A stretch of 64,000 nt of DNA, from the NCBI RefSeq assembly GCF_002843305.1, contig NZ_PGSG01000103.1:58351-122350 (forward strand), given 5' to 3'. The notes below the pieces were generated by a model. That model made no database searches and was not told the origin of the DNA. It was given only the letters and a program-made list of their open reading frames with translations. This DNA comes from Streptomyces barkulensis. GTDB lineage: Bacteria > Actinomycetota > Actinomycetes > Streptomycetales > Streptomycetaceae. A program made the position numbers and the translations under genes. This document shows positions 32,159 through 41,339 of this stretch, piece after piece (position 1 is the stretch's first letter; each line of letters starts with the position of its first letter).

Positions 32159-32806
32159 ATGCCCGAGACGTCCGAGACCGCGAGCAGGACCCCGGCCGAC
32201 TTCTGGTTCGACCCCATCTGCCCGTGGGCCTGGATGACCTCCCGCTGGATGCTGGAGGTGGAGAAGGTCCGCCCGGTCGAGGTGCGCTGGCACGTGATGA
32301 GCCTGTCGGTGCTCAACGAGAACCGGCTGGACGAGCTGCCGCGGCAGTACGTCGATCTGATCGAGGCCGGCTGGGGCCCGGTGCGCGTGCTGACCGCCGC
32401 CGAGCAGAAGCACGGCCCCGAGGTGCTCGGCCCGCTCTACACCGCCATGGGCACCCGCTTCCACAACCGGGGCCTGCCCAACGAGCGCGCCACGATCGTG
32501 GACGCGCTGAAGGAGGCCGGCCTTCCCGGGGAGCTGGCGGACGCGGCCGACACGGACGTCCACGACGAGCGGCTGCGCGCCTCGCACGAGGAGGGCATCG
32601 GTCTGGTGGGCCAGGAGGTCGGCACCCCGGTGATCGCCGTACCGGGTGCGGACGGAAAGCAGACGGCCTTCTTCGGCCCGGTCGTCACCCCGGCGCCCAA
32701 GGGCGAGGCGGCGGCCCGGCTGTGGGACGGCACGCTGATGGTGGCCTCCACTCCCGGCTTCTTCGAGCTGAAGCGGACCCGCACGGAGGACCCGAAGTTC
32801 GACTGA
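32159..32806 (+). CDS. DsbA-family thioredoxin-fold protein (mycothiol-dependent nitroreductase type)
   Basis: A 215-residue cytoplasmic protein with a thioredoxin-like active site CPWAW in FWFDPICPWAWMTSRWM. This single CPWxW motif and length match the actinobacterial Rv2466c-like mycothiol-dependent nitroreductase / DSBA oxidoreductase group. The cis-Pro region is GTPVIAVPG. A helical insert separates the two halves, as in DsbA. GAGGAGACCC precedes the ATG. It is divergent from the second aminopeptidase gene. Confidence 0.88.
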   Translation: MPETSETASRTPADFWFDPICPWAWMTSRWMLEVEKVRPVEVRWHVMSLSVLNENRLDELPRQYVDLIEAGWGPVRVLTAAEQKHGPEVLGPLYTAMGTRFHNRGLPNERATIVDALKEAGLPGELADAADTDVHDERLRASHEEGIGLVGQEVGTPVIAVPGADGKQTAFFGPVVTPAPKGEAAARLWDGTLMVASTPGFFELKRTRTEDPKFD

Positions 32807-32873
32807 GCCGCCGGTCCCCGCCCCCGGTCCCCGTCCCCGCGCCCCCGGTCCCCGTCCATGGGCGGGGACCTTC

Positions 32874-32949
32874 CGTGCCGCCCGCCGCCCGTGGCACGCG
32901 AAGGCTGAGAAGACGACCGCGCGGGCGGCGGGCGGCACGTACGGCAGCG
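32874..32949. terminator. Long-loop inverted repeat between convergent genes
   Basis: An 18-bp perfect inverted repeat (arms 32874-32891 and 32932-32949, GC-rich with core GTGCCGCCCGCCGCCCG) with a 40-nt loop lies between the DsbA-like gene and the convergent permease. It probably serves as a terminator for one or both; the long loop makes this less certain. Confidence 0.5.
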
Positions 32950-33019
32950 GCGGGCCCGGCGCTGCGGACAACAGCGCGCGGGGCAACAGCGCGCGCCGGA
33001 GCGTACGCAGGCGCGGCGG

Positions 33020-34456
33020 CTACCGCTCGCGCGCCGCCCGGGCGGCCGCCCTCGCCGCGGCCCGCCGCTGCCGCACCAGCCCGGCCGCCGACAGGGCCAG
33101 GGTGAGCCCGGCGGTGAAGGCGAGCTGGGTGCGGGTGTCGCCCTCGCGCAGCATCAGCAGCAGCACCGCGGCCACCCCCGCCAGCGACAGCCAGGTCAGC
33201 GCGGGGAACAGCCACATGCGCACCACCAGCCGCTCCGGCGCCTCGCGCTCCAGCCTGCGGCGGGTGATCAGCTGGGAGACGGCGATGAAGCCCCACACCA
33301 CCAGCACGGCGGCGCCGACCATGTTCAGCAGCCAGGCGAAGACGGTGTCGGGCCACCAGAAGCTCAGCAGCACGGCGAAGAACCCGAAGGCGGCCGAGGC
33401 CAGCACCGTCCGGCGCGGCACCCCGCCGCCGACCCGTCCCAGGAAGGCCGGGCCCTCGCCCCGGGCGACCAGCGAGTACGCCATCCGCGAGGCGCCGTAG
33501 ACGTTGGCGTTCATGGCCGACAGCAGGGCGACCAGCACCACCACGTTCATGACCTCGGCGGCGGCCGGGACGCCGATGTGGTCCAGCACGGCGGCGTACG
33601 GGCCGGAGAGCACCGACTCGTCGTCCCAGGGGATCAGCGTGACGATCACCGCGATCGAGCCGACGTAGAAGACGGCGATGCGCCACATCGCCGTGCGCAC
33701 GGCCCTGGCCACACCCCGCACCGGGTCCTTCGACTCGGCCGCGGCGATGGTCACCGTCTCCAGCCCGCCGTAGGCGAAGACCGAGGCCAGCAGGCCGACG
33801 ACCAGGCCCTCCACGCCGTTGGGCAGGAAGCCGCCCTGCCCGGTGAGGTTGCCCAGACCGGGGGAGGGGGTGGAGGGCAGCAGGCCCGAGGCGGCCACGA
33901 GGCCCAGGACGATGAACAGGACGATCGCGGCGACCTTCAGCGCGGCGAACCAGAACTCGTACTCGCCGAAGTTCCGCACGGCCAGCAGGTTGCTGCCGGT
34001 GAACACCGCCATGAAGACGGCCACCCACAGCCACTGCGGGGTACCCGGAAGCCAGCCCGTCATGATCGTCGCCGCGCCCAGCGCCTCCACGGCGACGGCC
34101 ACGCACAGCAGCACCCAGAAGATCCACCCGGCGGTGAAGCCGGCCCACGGGCCGATCGCGCGCTCGGCGTGCACGGAGAAGGAACCGGAGGCGGGGTGGG
34201 CGGCGGACATCTCGCCGAGCATCCGCATCACCAGCATCACCAGCAGTCCGGAGGCGGCGTAGGCCAGGACGATGGACGGGCCCGCGGCGGCGATGCCCGC
34301 ACCGGAGCCGACGAAGAGGCCGGCGCCGATCACGCCGCCGAGGGCGATCATCGACAGATGGCGCTGCTTGAGACCGTGGGAGAGGGCTGAGTGCTCGGTG
34401 CCGTCCGCCTCCCGGCGGGGGGAGGCGGTGGTCTTCGCATCGGGCGTGCCGGACAT
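33020..34456 (-). CDS. Amino acid permease (APC superfamily)
   Basis: A 478-residue transporter with about twelve membrane segments. The N-terminal motif LKQRHLSMIALGGVIGAGLFVGSG is the amino-acid transporter (AAT) family signature, closest in look to GABA/proline-type permeases; LLVMLVMRMLGEMSAAHPASGSFSVHAERAIGPWAGF follows as expected. It should take up an amino acid with protons; the substrate cannot be told. ATG 34456 (MSGTPDAK) lacks a good ribosome site; upstream in-frame sequence is Arg/Gly-rich shadow. The C-terminal tail is Arg/Ala-rich. Confidence 0.9.
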   Translation of the reverse strand: MSGTPDAKTTASPRREADGTEHSALSHGLKQRHLSMIALGGVIGAGLFVGSGAGIAAAGPSIVLAYAASGLLVMLVMRMLGEMSAAHPASGSFSVHAERAIGPWAGFTAGWIFWVLLCVAVAVEALGAATIMTGWLPGTPQWLWVAVFMAVFTGSNLLAVRNFGEYEFWFAALKVAAIVLFIVLGLVAASGLLPSTPSPGLGNLTGQGGFLPNGVEGLVVGLLASVFAYGGLETVTIAAAESKDPVRGVARAVRTAMWRIAVFYVGSIAVIVTLIPWDDESVLSGPYAAVLDHIGVPAAAEVMNVVVLVALLSAMNANVYGASRMAYSLVARGEGPAFLGRVGGGVPRRTVLASAAFGFFAVLLSFWWPDTVFAWLLNMVGAAVLVVWGFIAVSQLITRRRLEREAPERLVVRMWLFPALTWLSLAGVAAVLLLMLREGDTRTQLAFTAGLTLALSAAGLVRQRRAAARAAARAARER

Positions 34457-34713
34457 GGGGAAGGTGCCGTCCAGGGGATCGGGGAGGGGAAGGAAAGCGG
34501 AACACTTGACTCCGCACTCGGCCAGTGTGGGCGTCCGACCCGGTCCGCGGCAACGTCCCCCGCCCCACTGTCCGATATGCGGACACCCTGGCCGCTCCGT
34601 GCGCCGGCCGCCGGCGCCGGCCGTCGGCACGCGCCGCTCCAGGCGCCCTCCAGTCGCCCCCCACAAGCTGGACCTGCCCTTCTTTGTCGCCAATCTCACG
34701 GGGGCTTCGGCGC

Positions 34714-34733
34714 TAACGTCGGTTAACGTCGGG
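34714..34733. promoter_or_regulatory. Two 10-bp direct repeats upstream of bioY
   Basis: TAACGTCGGT and TAACGTCGGG are adjacent, one helical turn apart, about 35 bp before the bioY ATG. They could be a regulator site or part of the promoter. They do not match a biotin-repressor site that I know. Confidence 0.4.
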
Positions 34734-34768
34734 GCGTCCCCCGAAGTCCTCACGAGACCGGAGCCGTG

Positions 34769-35377
34769 ATGAGCACCTCTGCCACCACCACAGCCACCGT
34801 CCGCCCGGGCGCCGTCCTCGCCGACGTCCTGCCCGCCTCCACCGCCGCCCGCGCCCGCCTGCGCGACGTGGCGCTGGTCCTCGGCGGCGCCGCGCTCACC
34901 GGGCTGGCCGCGCAGCTCGCGGTCCCCGTGCCGGGCTCGCCCGTCCCCGTCACCGGCCAGACCTTCGCCGCCCTGCTGCTCGGCGCCGGCCTGGGACCCC
35001 GCCGCGCCCTGGCCTCCATGGGCCTGTACGCCGCCGCGGGCGTGGCCGGGATGCCGTGGTTCGCCGAGGGCGCCTCCGGCGCCGCGATGCCCTCCTTCGG
35101 GTACATCGTCGGCATGCTGCTGGCCGCCGTCGCCGTCGGCGCCCTGGCCCGCCGCGGAGGTGACCGCGGCGCACTGCGCACCGCCGGGACCATGGCCGTG
35201 GGCACCGCGATCATCTACGCCGTCGGCGTCCCCTACCTGGCGCTGGCCACCGGCATGTCCATCGGCCAGGCCGTCGCGGCCGGTCTGGTGCCCTTCCTGA
35301 TCGGCGACGCGCTCAAGGCGGCCCTGGCCATGGGAGCCCTCCCCACGGCCTGGAAGCTGGTCGGGCGCAAGTCCTGA
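34769..35377 (+). CDS. bioY: Biotin transporter BioY
   Basis: A 202-residue membrane protein, the substrate-binding S-component of the ECF biotin transporter. The family motif PGSPVPVTGQTFAALLLGAGLGPRRA is complete and six membrane segments follow, with GMPWFAEGASG and a C-terminal FLIGDALKAALA. No bioM/bioN genes are adjacent, so it either uses a shared ECF module or works alone. ATG 34769 has CGGAG 5 bases upstream; the preceding GTG (34766) is less likely. rpiB follows after 26 bp. Confidence 0.92.
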   Translation: MSTSATTTATVRPGAVLADVLPASTAARARLRDVALVLGGAALTGLAAQLAVPVPGSPVPVTGQTFAALLLGAGLGPRRALASMGLYAAAGVAGMPWFAEGASGAAMPSFGYIVGMLLAAVAVGALARRGGDRGALRTAGTMAVGTAIIYAVGVPYLALATGMSIGQAVAAGLVPFLIGDALKAALAMGALPTAWKLVGRKS

Positions 35378-35403
35378 GCCGGCCCTGAATAGACTTCCGT
35401 CCC

Positions 35404-35892
35404 ATGCGCGTGTACCTCGGCTCCGACCATGCCGGCTACGAACTGAAGAACCACCTCGTCCAGTGGCTGAAGGAGGCCGGGCACGAGCCCGTCGACTGCG
35501 GCCCCCACATCTACGACGCGGCTGACGACTACCCGCCCTTCTGCCTGCGCGCCGCGGAGCAGACGGCCGACGACGAGGACTCCCTGGGCATCGTCATCGG
35601 CGGCTCGGGCAACGGCGAGGCCATCGCCGCCAACAAGGTCAAGGGGGTGCGGGCCGCGCTGGCGTGGAGCGTGGAGACCGCCAGGCTGGGCCGGGAGCAC
35701 AACGACGCCAACGTGATCAGCGTCGGCGCCCGGATGCACACCACCGACGAGGCCGTCTCCTTCGTGCGGGCCTTCCTCGACACCCCGTTCTCCGGCGACG
35801 AGCGGCACATCCGCCGTATCGACATGCTCTCGTCGTACGAGCGGACCGGGAACCTCCCGCCCGTCCCCGCCCACCACCCCCAGCAGGACTGA
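35404..35892 (+). CDS. rpiB: Ribose-5-phosphate isomerase B
   Basis: A 162-residue RpiB/LacAB-family sugar isomerase interconverting ribose-5-phosphate and ribulose-5-phosphate in the pentose phosphate pathway. Conserved features are YLGSDHAGYELK, the phosphate/catalytic loop GIVIGGSGNGEAIAANKV and HNDANVISVGARM; an acid-base Glu/Ser arrangement (GSGNGE) is typical of actinobacterial enzymes. TAGACT ends 8 bases before the ATG, so the mRNA may be leaderless. A DNA-glycosylase gene follows 24 bp later. Confidence 0.94.
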   Translation: MRVYLGSDHAGYELKNHLVQWLKEAGHEPVDCGPHIYDAADDYPPFCLRAAEQTADDEDSLGIVIGGSGNGEAIAANKVKGVRAALAWSVETARLGREHNDANVISVGARMHTTDEAVSFVRAFLDTPFSGDERHIRRIDMLSSYERTGNLPPVPAHHPQQD

Positions 35893-35916
35893 ACCCGCGA
35901 GGACTGAACCGCACCC

Positions 35917-36753
35917 GTGCCGGAAGGCCACACCATCCACCGGCTGGCCGCCGACCTCGACGAGAGGTTCGGCGGCCGGCCCGTCCACGCCTCCAGCCCC
36001 CAGGGCCGGTTCGAAGGCGGGGCCGCCCTCGTCGACGGCCGGACGATGGGCGGCGCCGACGCCCACGGCAAGCACCTCTTCCTCGGCTTCCCGCGTTTCG
36101 AGGGGGAGGCAGGCGGCGAGTGGATCCACATCCACCTGGGCCTGTACGGCTCCTTCGCCCTCGGCGGGGGAGCGCCCCCCGCCCCCGTCGGGCAGATACG
36201 CCTGCGCCTGGCCACCGCCGAGGCGCCCCTGGCCCACGCGGACCTGCGCGGCCCCAGCACCTGCGAACTGCTCACCGGAGCCGAGAAGGACGCGGTCACC
36301 GGCCGCCTGGGTCCCGACCCGCTGCGCCCCGACGCCGACCCCGGGCGGGCCTGGGCGCGGATCTCCCGCAGCCGCACCACGGTCGCCGCGCTGCTGATGG
36401 ACCAGAAGGTCGTCGCGGGCGTCGGCAACGTCTACCGCGCCGAGGTCCTCTTCCGGCACAACATCGACCCCTACCGGGCGGGCAGGGACCTCACCCGGGC
36501 CGAATGGGAGGCGGTCTGGGCGGACCTGGCCGGGCTGATGCGCGAGGGCGTACGGAACAACCGCATCGACACCGTACGGCCCGAGCACACCCCCGAGGCC
36601 ATGGGCCGCCCGCCGCGCGTGGACGACCACGGCGGCGAGGTGTACGTCTACCGCCGGGCCGGGATGCCCTGCCACATCTGCGGCGAGGAGATCCGCACCG
36701 CCCCGCTCGCCGCCCGCAACCTGTTCTGGTGCCCCGGCTGCCAGAAGCCCTGA
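35917..36753 (+). CDS. Fpg/Nei-family DNA glycosylase
   Basis: A 278-residue base-excision repair glycosylase/AP lyase. The N-terminal Pro nucleophile with Glu is present (GTG start, then PEGHTIHR), as in the Nei-like actinobacterial group. The helix-two-turn-helix VAALLMDQKVVAGVGNVYRAEVLF and the C-terminal zinc finger (CHICGEEIRTAPLAARNLFWCPGC) are intact. It should remove oxidised pyrimidines. It lies 24 bp after rpiB, probably in the same transcript. Confidence 0.93.
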   Translation: MPEGHTIHRLAADLDERFGGRPVHASSPQGRFEGGAALVDGRTMGGADAHGKHLFLGFPRFEGEAGGEWIHIHLGLYGSFALGGGAPPAPVGQIRLRLATAEAPLAHADLRGPSTCELLTGAEKDAVTGRLGPDPLRPDADPGRAWARISRSRTTVAALLMDQKVVAGVGNVYRAEVLFRHNIDPYRAGRDLTRAEWEAVWADLAGLMREGVRNNRIDTVRPEHTPEAMGRPPRVDDHGGEVYVYRRAGMPCHICGEEIRTAPLAARNLFWCPGCQKP

Positions 36754-36813
36754 CCCGCCGCCGGGCCCGCCCCGGCGGACCGCCCCACCGGGCCCACCGG
36801 TGTGCCCGAGCCG

Positions 36814-38043
36814 TCAGAAGCCGTGCGGCAGCCACGGAGCGACGGGCCAGGAGAACGCGGTCGCGGCCCCGGCCAGCGCCCCGGGACGCAGCTCCCGCAC
36901 CCGTCCGGCGCCCGCCAGCGCGGCCAGGGACGTACCGCCCAGATAGATCTCGCCCAACTCCCTCGCGCCCAGCGCCAGTTCGGCCGCGTCACCGGTGCGC
37001 TCGCAGGACGCGCCCGAGACGTCGCCGGTCAGCCGCCAGCGCCCCGTGTTCCAGGGGCAGAAGGAGTCCTCCACCTCCAGCACCACGTCCACCGGCGCCG
37101 CGTAGCGGCGGGCCGCCAGCGCCGCGCCCACCTCCACCGGACGCAGGTGCAGCAGGTCGCGCAGACCGAGCTCGCACCGCCGGACGTCACTGACCAGGTG
37201 GAGCAGCGGATCGTCCACCGGACGGGACCTCGCCTCCACCGCCGAGGTCAGGTCGATCCCGAACAGGAAGCGCCACAGCGCCGCGTACGCCGCCGGGTCC
37301 GGCGCCTCCAGATCGTGCACCACCACCGTGCCCCTCGGCCCGGCCGCGTCCCACTCCGGCTTGACGGCGTAGCGGGCGTATCCGCGCAACTCGCCGTCCG
37401 CCTCGGCCAGCACGCAGCGCAGCGCCGACGCGCCCGCCCGCCAGCCCTCGGGGTCCAGCACCCCCTGCCGCTCCCAGCCCGGGCGCCGCTCCAGCATGCC
37501 GGGCCGGGAAGGCACCAGGCGGGCGTACAGCTTCTCGCACTCCTCCAACGACCCGGCCGGGTCGGCGTTCCGCAGCCGGATCCCGTCCGCACCCGGCGGC
37601 ACCGCCAGGCGCACCCGGGCCGTGTCGATCCGCGCGCGCAGGTGGCGGGCGGCGACGCCGTACCCGAAGCGCCCGTAGATCGCCGGCTCCGAGGCGGTCA
37701 GCACCGCCAGCGGCTCCCCGGCCGCCCGTACGTCGTCCAACTGCCGCCGCATCATGGCGGTCAGGATGCCGCGCCGCCGGTGCGTGGCGGCCACGCTGAC
37801 CATCGACAGCCCGCCGGTGGGCACGATCGCGCCACCGGGAACCGACATGCGGAAGGAGAGCGTGCCGGCCGTACCGACGATCTCCTCCCCGTCCCGGACG
37901 GCGATCGACCGCTCGAACTCCGTCAGCTCCCGCCACAGCGCCCGGGCCTCCGGCGGCTCGGACTCCCCGAAGGCGAGTTCGAGCTTGCCGTACCAGTCGT
38001 CCCATTCCCCGGGGCTCAGCGTCCGCATATCCGTACTCGTCAT
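36814..38043 (-). CDS. Eis-like GNAT N-acetyltransferase
   Basis: A 409-residue protein with the tripartite Eis layout: an N-terminal GNAT domain with acetyl-CoA loop VSVAATHRRRGILTAMM, a second GNAT-like domain (GYARYAVKPEWDAAGPRGTVVVHDL), and a C-terminal sterol-carrier-like domain ending in the C-terminal carboxylate (PWLPHGF). Eis enzymes acetylate amines, including aminoglycosides and lysines. ATG 38043 is chosen. It is divergent from the SpoIIE-type phosphatase gene. Confidence 0.88.
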   Translation of the reverse strand: MTSTDMRTLSPGEWDDWYGKLELAFGESEPPEARALWRELTEFERSIAVRDGEEIVGTAGTLSFRMSVPGGAIVPTGGLSMVSVAATHRRRGILTAMMRRQLDDVRAAGEPLAVLTASEPAIYGRFGYGVAARHLRARIDTARVRLAVPPGADGIRLRNADPAGSLEECEKLYARLVPSRPGMLERRPGWERQGVLDPEGWRAGASALRCVLAEADGELRGYARYAVKPEWDAAGPRGTVVVHDLEAPDPAAYAALWRFLFGIDLTSAVEARSRPVDDPLLHLVSDVRRCELGLRDLLHLRPVEVGAALAARRYAAPVDVVLEVEDSFCPWNTGRWRLTGDVSGASCERTGDAAELALGARELGEIYLGGTSLAALAGAGRVRELRPGALAGAATAFSWPVAPWLPHGF

Positions 38044-38120
38044 GCGCCCATCCCTATCAGGGAGGCGTGAGCCGGGCGACTGGTTATCGAACACCGTTTC
38101 AGGTCACCCCATATCGGGAA

Positions 38121-38150
38121 TCGACGGACCCCCGAACGGGTGGATAAGGT
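38121..38150 (+). promoter_or_regulatory. Leaderless promoter of the SpoIIE-type phosphatase gene
   Basis: TCGACG (38121-38126), an 18-bp spacer and TAAGGT (38145-38150) lie so that transcription starts at or next to the ATG at 38158. This supports that start over an in-frame GTG at 38140, which lies inside the promoter. Confidence 0.5.
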
Positions 38151-38157
38151 CCCTGAC

Positions 38158-39312
38158 ATGGCAGGTCGCACGGGCAAGACCCTCCCCGCGCCCCGGTTGT
38201 ACCAGGCCCGCAAGGCCGTCCACCGGGCCCGCACCGTCCTGCGCCGCTCCGCCGTCGACTACTTCCGCGGCGAGGGGTCCGACTGGATCGCCTTCGCCGC
38301 CCTGCTCGCCACCGTCCCCGCCCTCGCCTACGCCACCGCCGCCGAGCCGCTGTGGTTCGCGCCCGAGGCCCTGGTGCTGCCGGTCATCGCGGGCGGCCTG
38401 CTGCTGCGCCCGGCCAGCCTGCTGGTCCTGTACGCCGCCGCGGCCGGCGCCCTGATCGTGGAGGCCACCGTGCTCGGCCCGTACACGGCCGGGCCCGGCC
38501 GCGTCACACCGGGGACGGTCCTGGTGGTGGGCGCGGTCGGGCTCTCCGGGCTGCTGATCGCCCAGTTCCGCAGCCGGGTCGGCGTCCCCTGGCGGCGCGG
38601 CAACACCATGCTGTTCGACCTGCGCGAACGCATCCGCGTCCAGAGCAAGCTGCCGATGCTGCCCGCGGGCTGGCACCGGGAGATGGCGCTGCGCCCGGCG
38701 GGCGGGCAGTCCTTCTCCGGCGACTTCGTCGTCGCCACCCTCACCGGGCCCGACCGCCGCACCCTGGAGGCCGTCCTCACCGACGTCTCCGGCAAGGGCA
38801 TGGACGCGGGCTCCCGCGCGCTGCTGCTGTCCGGCGCCTTCGGCGGACTGCTGGGCTCCCTGCCCCCGCACGCCTTCCTCCCGGCCGCCAACGACTACCT
38901 GCTGCGCCAGGACTGGCAGGAGGGCTTCGCGACCTCCGTCCACCTCGTCCTCGACCTCGACAGCGGCGACTACGAGCTGTTCTCCGCGGGCCATGTGCCG
39001 GCCCTCCAGCTCAACGCCGGCAGCGGCCGCTGGGAGGAGAAGAACGCCGACGGACCGCTCCTGGGTGTCTACGACGGCGCCCGGTTCGACCCGGTCAAGG
39101 GCAGCCTGCGCCCCGGCGACGTCCTGATGCTCTTCACCGACGGTCTGGTGGAGACCGCCGAGAGGGAGCTGACCGAGGGCATCGACCGGCTGACGGGAGA
39201 GGCCGACCGCTATGTCGTCGCGGGCTTCGAGGGGGCCGCCTGGCATCTGATCGAGGCCGTCGCCCGCGACGTCAACGACGACCGGGCCCTGCTGCTGATC
39301 CGCCGTGACTGA
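38158..39312 (+). CDS. Membrane-anchored SpoIIE/PP2C-type serine phosphatase
   Basis: A 384-residue protein. The N-terminal third has about four membrane segments (WIAFAALLATVPALAYA, LVLPVIAGGLLLRPASLLVLYAAAAGALIV, VLVVGAVGLSGLLIAQF). The catalytic SpoIIE domain follows with QSFSGDFVVATL, VLTDVSGKGMDAGSRA, FSAGHVPALQL, LFTDGLVETAE and a terminal NDDRALLLI, holding the metal-binding aspartates. Such proteins act on anti-sigma-factor antagonists in streptomycetes. No anti-sigma gene is nearby. Its stop overlaps the endonuclease V start by 8 bases. Confidence 0.9.
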   Translation: MAGRTGKTLPAPRLYQARKAVHRARTVLRRSAVDYFRGEGSDWIAFAALLATVPALAYATAAEPLWFAPEALVLPVIAGGLLLRPASLLVLYAAAAGALIVEATVLGPYTAGPGRVTPGTVLVVGAVGLSGLLIAQFRSRVGVPWRRGNTMLFDLRERIRVQSKLPMLPAGWHREMALRPAGGQSFSGDFVVATLTGPDRRTLEAVLTDVSGKGMDAGSRALLLSGAFGGLLGSLPPHAFLPAANDYLLRQDWQEGFATSVHLVLDLDSGDYELFSAGHVPALQLNAGSGRWEEKNADGPLLGVYDGARFDPVKGSLRPGDVLMLFTDGLVETAERELTEGIDRLTGEADRYVVAGFEGAAWHLIEAVARDVNDDRALLLIRRD

Positions 39313-40081
39313 CGGCATGGGGGGCGCGGTCGGCATGCCCGGCACGACCGGCACGACCGGCGGGCCGCGGTGGCCGGTCACCGAGGCGGAGGCGGTGGCC
39401 GAGCAGGAGCGCATCCGGGCCGCGGCCGACCCGGTGGGCCCGGGACCGGCGCCGGGGCAGGCGCGCCGGATCGCCGGGGTCGACGTCACCTACGACGAGG
39501 ACGGCGACCTGCTGGTCGCGGCGGCCGTGGTGCTGGACGCGGAGAGCCTGGAGGTCCTGGAGGAGGCCGTCCACACCGGCCGCAGCCGCTTCCCGTACAT
39601 CCCCGGCCTGCTCGCCTTCCGCGAGCTGCCGCCGGTACTGGCCGCGCTGGAGAAGCTCGGCACATCACCCGATCTGGTGGTCTGCGACGGCTACGGCTAC
39701 GCCCACCCCCGGCGGGCCGGGCTGGCGGTGCATCTGGGCGTACTGACCGGGCTGCCGTGCTTCGGGGTCGCCAAGTCGCCCTTCGTCTTCGACCACACCG
39801 AGCCGGGACCGCGGCGGGGCGACACCTCGCCGCTGCTGGACCGGAGCTCCACCCCGGCCGAGACCGTGGGCCGCGCGCTGCGCACCCGGCCCGGCGTCAG
39901 ACCGGTCTTCGTCTCCGCCGGGCACGGGATTGGACTGGACCACGCCTGCGCCCACACCCTGCGCCTCGCCCCGCGCTACCGGCTGCCGGAGACGACGCGC
40001 GGCGCCGACGGACTCAGCCGCAGGGTCCTGAGGGAGATCAGGCAGGGTCCGCGGGAGCCGTACGGCGCCGCGGAGCGGTGA
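39305..40081 (+). CDS. nfi: Endonuclease V (deoxyinosine 3' endonuclease)
   Basis: A 258-residue repair enzyme that nicks DNA near deoxyinosine. Motifs are IAGVDVTYD (first catalytic Asp), FPYIPGLLAFRELPPVL (mismatch-wedge PYIP) with the catalytic Glu, VCDGYGYAHPRRAGLAVHLG, and GVAKSPFV plus FVSAGHGIGLDHA. The N-terminal ~25 residues (GMGGAVGMPGTTGTTGG) are low-complexity; GTG 39305 overlaps the previous stop, but an ATG at 39317 is an alternative. Confidence 0.9.
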   Translation: MTDGMGGAVGMPGTTGTTGGPRWPVTEAEAVAEQERIRAAADPVGPGPAPGQARRIAGVDVTYDEDGDLLVAAAVVLDAESLEVLEEAVHTGRSRFPYIPGLLAFRELPPVLAALEKLGTSPDLVVCDGYGYAHPRRAGLAVHLGVLTGLPCFGVAKSPFVFDHTEPGPRRGDTSPLLDRSSTPAETVGRALRTRPGVRPVFVSAGHGIGLDHACAHTLRLAPRYRLPETTRGADGLSRRVLREIRQGPREPYGAAER

Positions 40082-40097
40082 GATCCCGGGCGGACGG

Positions 40098-41339
40098 TCA
40101 GCGCGGGCCGGACGCTCCGGCCGACCCGGACGCCCCGGCGGACTCGGCGGACTCGGCCGGGACGGCGGTGCGCTGCCGGGCCTCCTCGGCGGCATCGCGT
40201 CTGAAGATCCAGTCCACCCTGGGCTCCACCGCGAACCGGAACGTCCGCCGCACCGGCGAGCCGCACAGCAGCGCCGCCAGGGCCGCGGCGCCGATCGTCA
40301 GCACGACGATGCCGGCCGGCGTGGTGATCCACGGGACAGCGTCGTACCACCCGAAGATCCGCGAGGCCTGCGCCAGGAAGCCGTGCAGCAGGTAGGCGTA
40401 CAGCGTCCCCGCGCCCAGCGCGGTGAACCACATGTGGCGCCGGGGGACCCAGGCGAAGAAGCAGACGGCCAGCACCAGCGAGCAGGCGAACATCGCCAGG
40501 TTCATGGCGATGCCGATCCACCAGGGCACGCCGAGTTCCTGGCCGCTGCTGTTGTGGTAGAACCACGCGAAGTTCATCCGGGGTCCCGACCAGTAGGCGA
40601 AGACCAGCGCCGCGGCGGCCACGGGGACGCTCAGCAGCCGCACCTCGCGCCGCCTCACGCGCTCGAAGTGCTCGGGGCGCAGACAGAGGCCGAGGACGAA
40701 GAACGGCAGGAGCTGCAGCACCCGCTGGAAGTCCAGGTCGTTGCCGATGTCGGGCGACACGGAGGCCAGCAGGGCGATGCCCAGGGCCACCGGCAGGGGC
40801 CGGCGCAGCGCCTTCCAGACGGGCGTCGTCAGCCGCCACACGAACAGCGCGATCAGGAACCAGGTCAGATACCAGGGATCGAGCAGGCTCACGGGGTGCT
40901 CGGGGGAGTCCGCCGCACGCTTGAACAGGCTGTAGACGGTCTCGAAGATCAGATACGGCACCAGTACGCCGGCCACCAGCCGCCGCACCCGGCTCGGGCG
41001 CAGGTCGAAACCGCGGGAGAAGTAGCCGGAGACGACGATGAAGGCCGGCATGTGGAAGGCGTAGACGAAGTTGTAGGCCGCCAGCACCGCCCGCGAGTCG
41101 TCGACCACCGGCCGCCAGGCGTGTCCCACCACGACCAGCGCGATCGCCAGGAACTTGGCGTTATCGAAGAAGGCGTCCCGCCGCCCGGCTCCTTCCGTTC
41201 CGCCTCCCGGCCCGGGCCGGGAGGTCCCCGGCGCCGACGGTGCGGACGGCGCCGACGGCGCGGAGGGTACGGCCGCGTCGGGCCCGGCGGGAGGGAGCGG
41301 GGAGCGCTCATGGCCGACTTGGAACATCTGCCGCACCAT
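40098..41339 (-). CDS. Acyltransferase 3 family membrane protein
   Basis: A 413-residue protein with about ten membrane segments. RRDAFFDNAKFLAIALVVVGHAWRPV carries the conserved first-helix His and AFHMPAFIVVSGYFSRGF the second AT3 motif. Family members O-acetylate or O-acylate envelope polysaccharides or small molecules. Both ends are low-complexity: an N-terminal Ala/Pro/Ser repeat (SAPSAPSAPSAPG) and a C-terminal Ala/Ser/Gly repeat. The start may be 41339 or an ATG at 41327. Substrate unknown. Confidence 0.88.
   Translation of the reverse strand: MVRQMFQVGHERSPLPPAGPDAAVPSAPSAPSAPSAPGTSRPGPGGGTEGAGRRDAFFDNAKFLAIALVVVGHAWRPVVDDSRAVLAAYNFVYAFHMPAFIVVSGYFSRGFDLRPSRVRRLVAGVLVPYLIFETVYSLFKRAADSPEHPVSLLDPWYLTWFLIALFVWRLTTPVWKALRRPLPVALGIALLASVSPDIGNDLDFQRVLQLLPFFVLGLCLRPEHFERVRRREVRLLSVPVAAAALVFAYWSGPRMNFAWFYHNSSGQELGVPWWIGIAMNLAMFACSLVLAVCFFAWVPRRHMWFTALGAGTLYAYLLHGFLAQASRIFGWYDAVPWITTPAGIVVLTIGAAALAALLCGSPVRRTFRFAVEPRVDWIFRRDAAEEARQRTAVPAESAESAGASGSAGASGPR

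Noticed and set aside
28207..33105. 1632-codon open frame on the plus strand
   Set aside because: It is antisense to the AbiEi-like and second aminopeptidase genes and then crosses the DsbA-like gene out of frame. Its composition (His/Arg/Gly/Gln) is the usual shadow of high-GC third-position bias.
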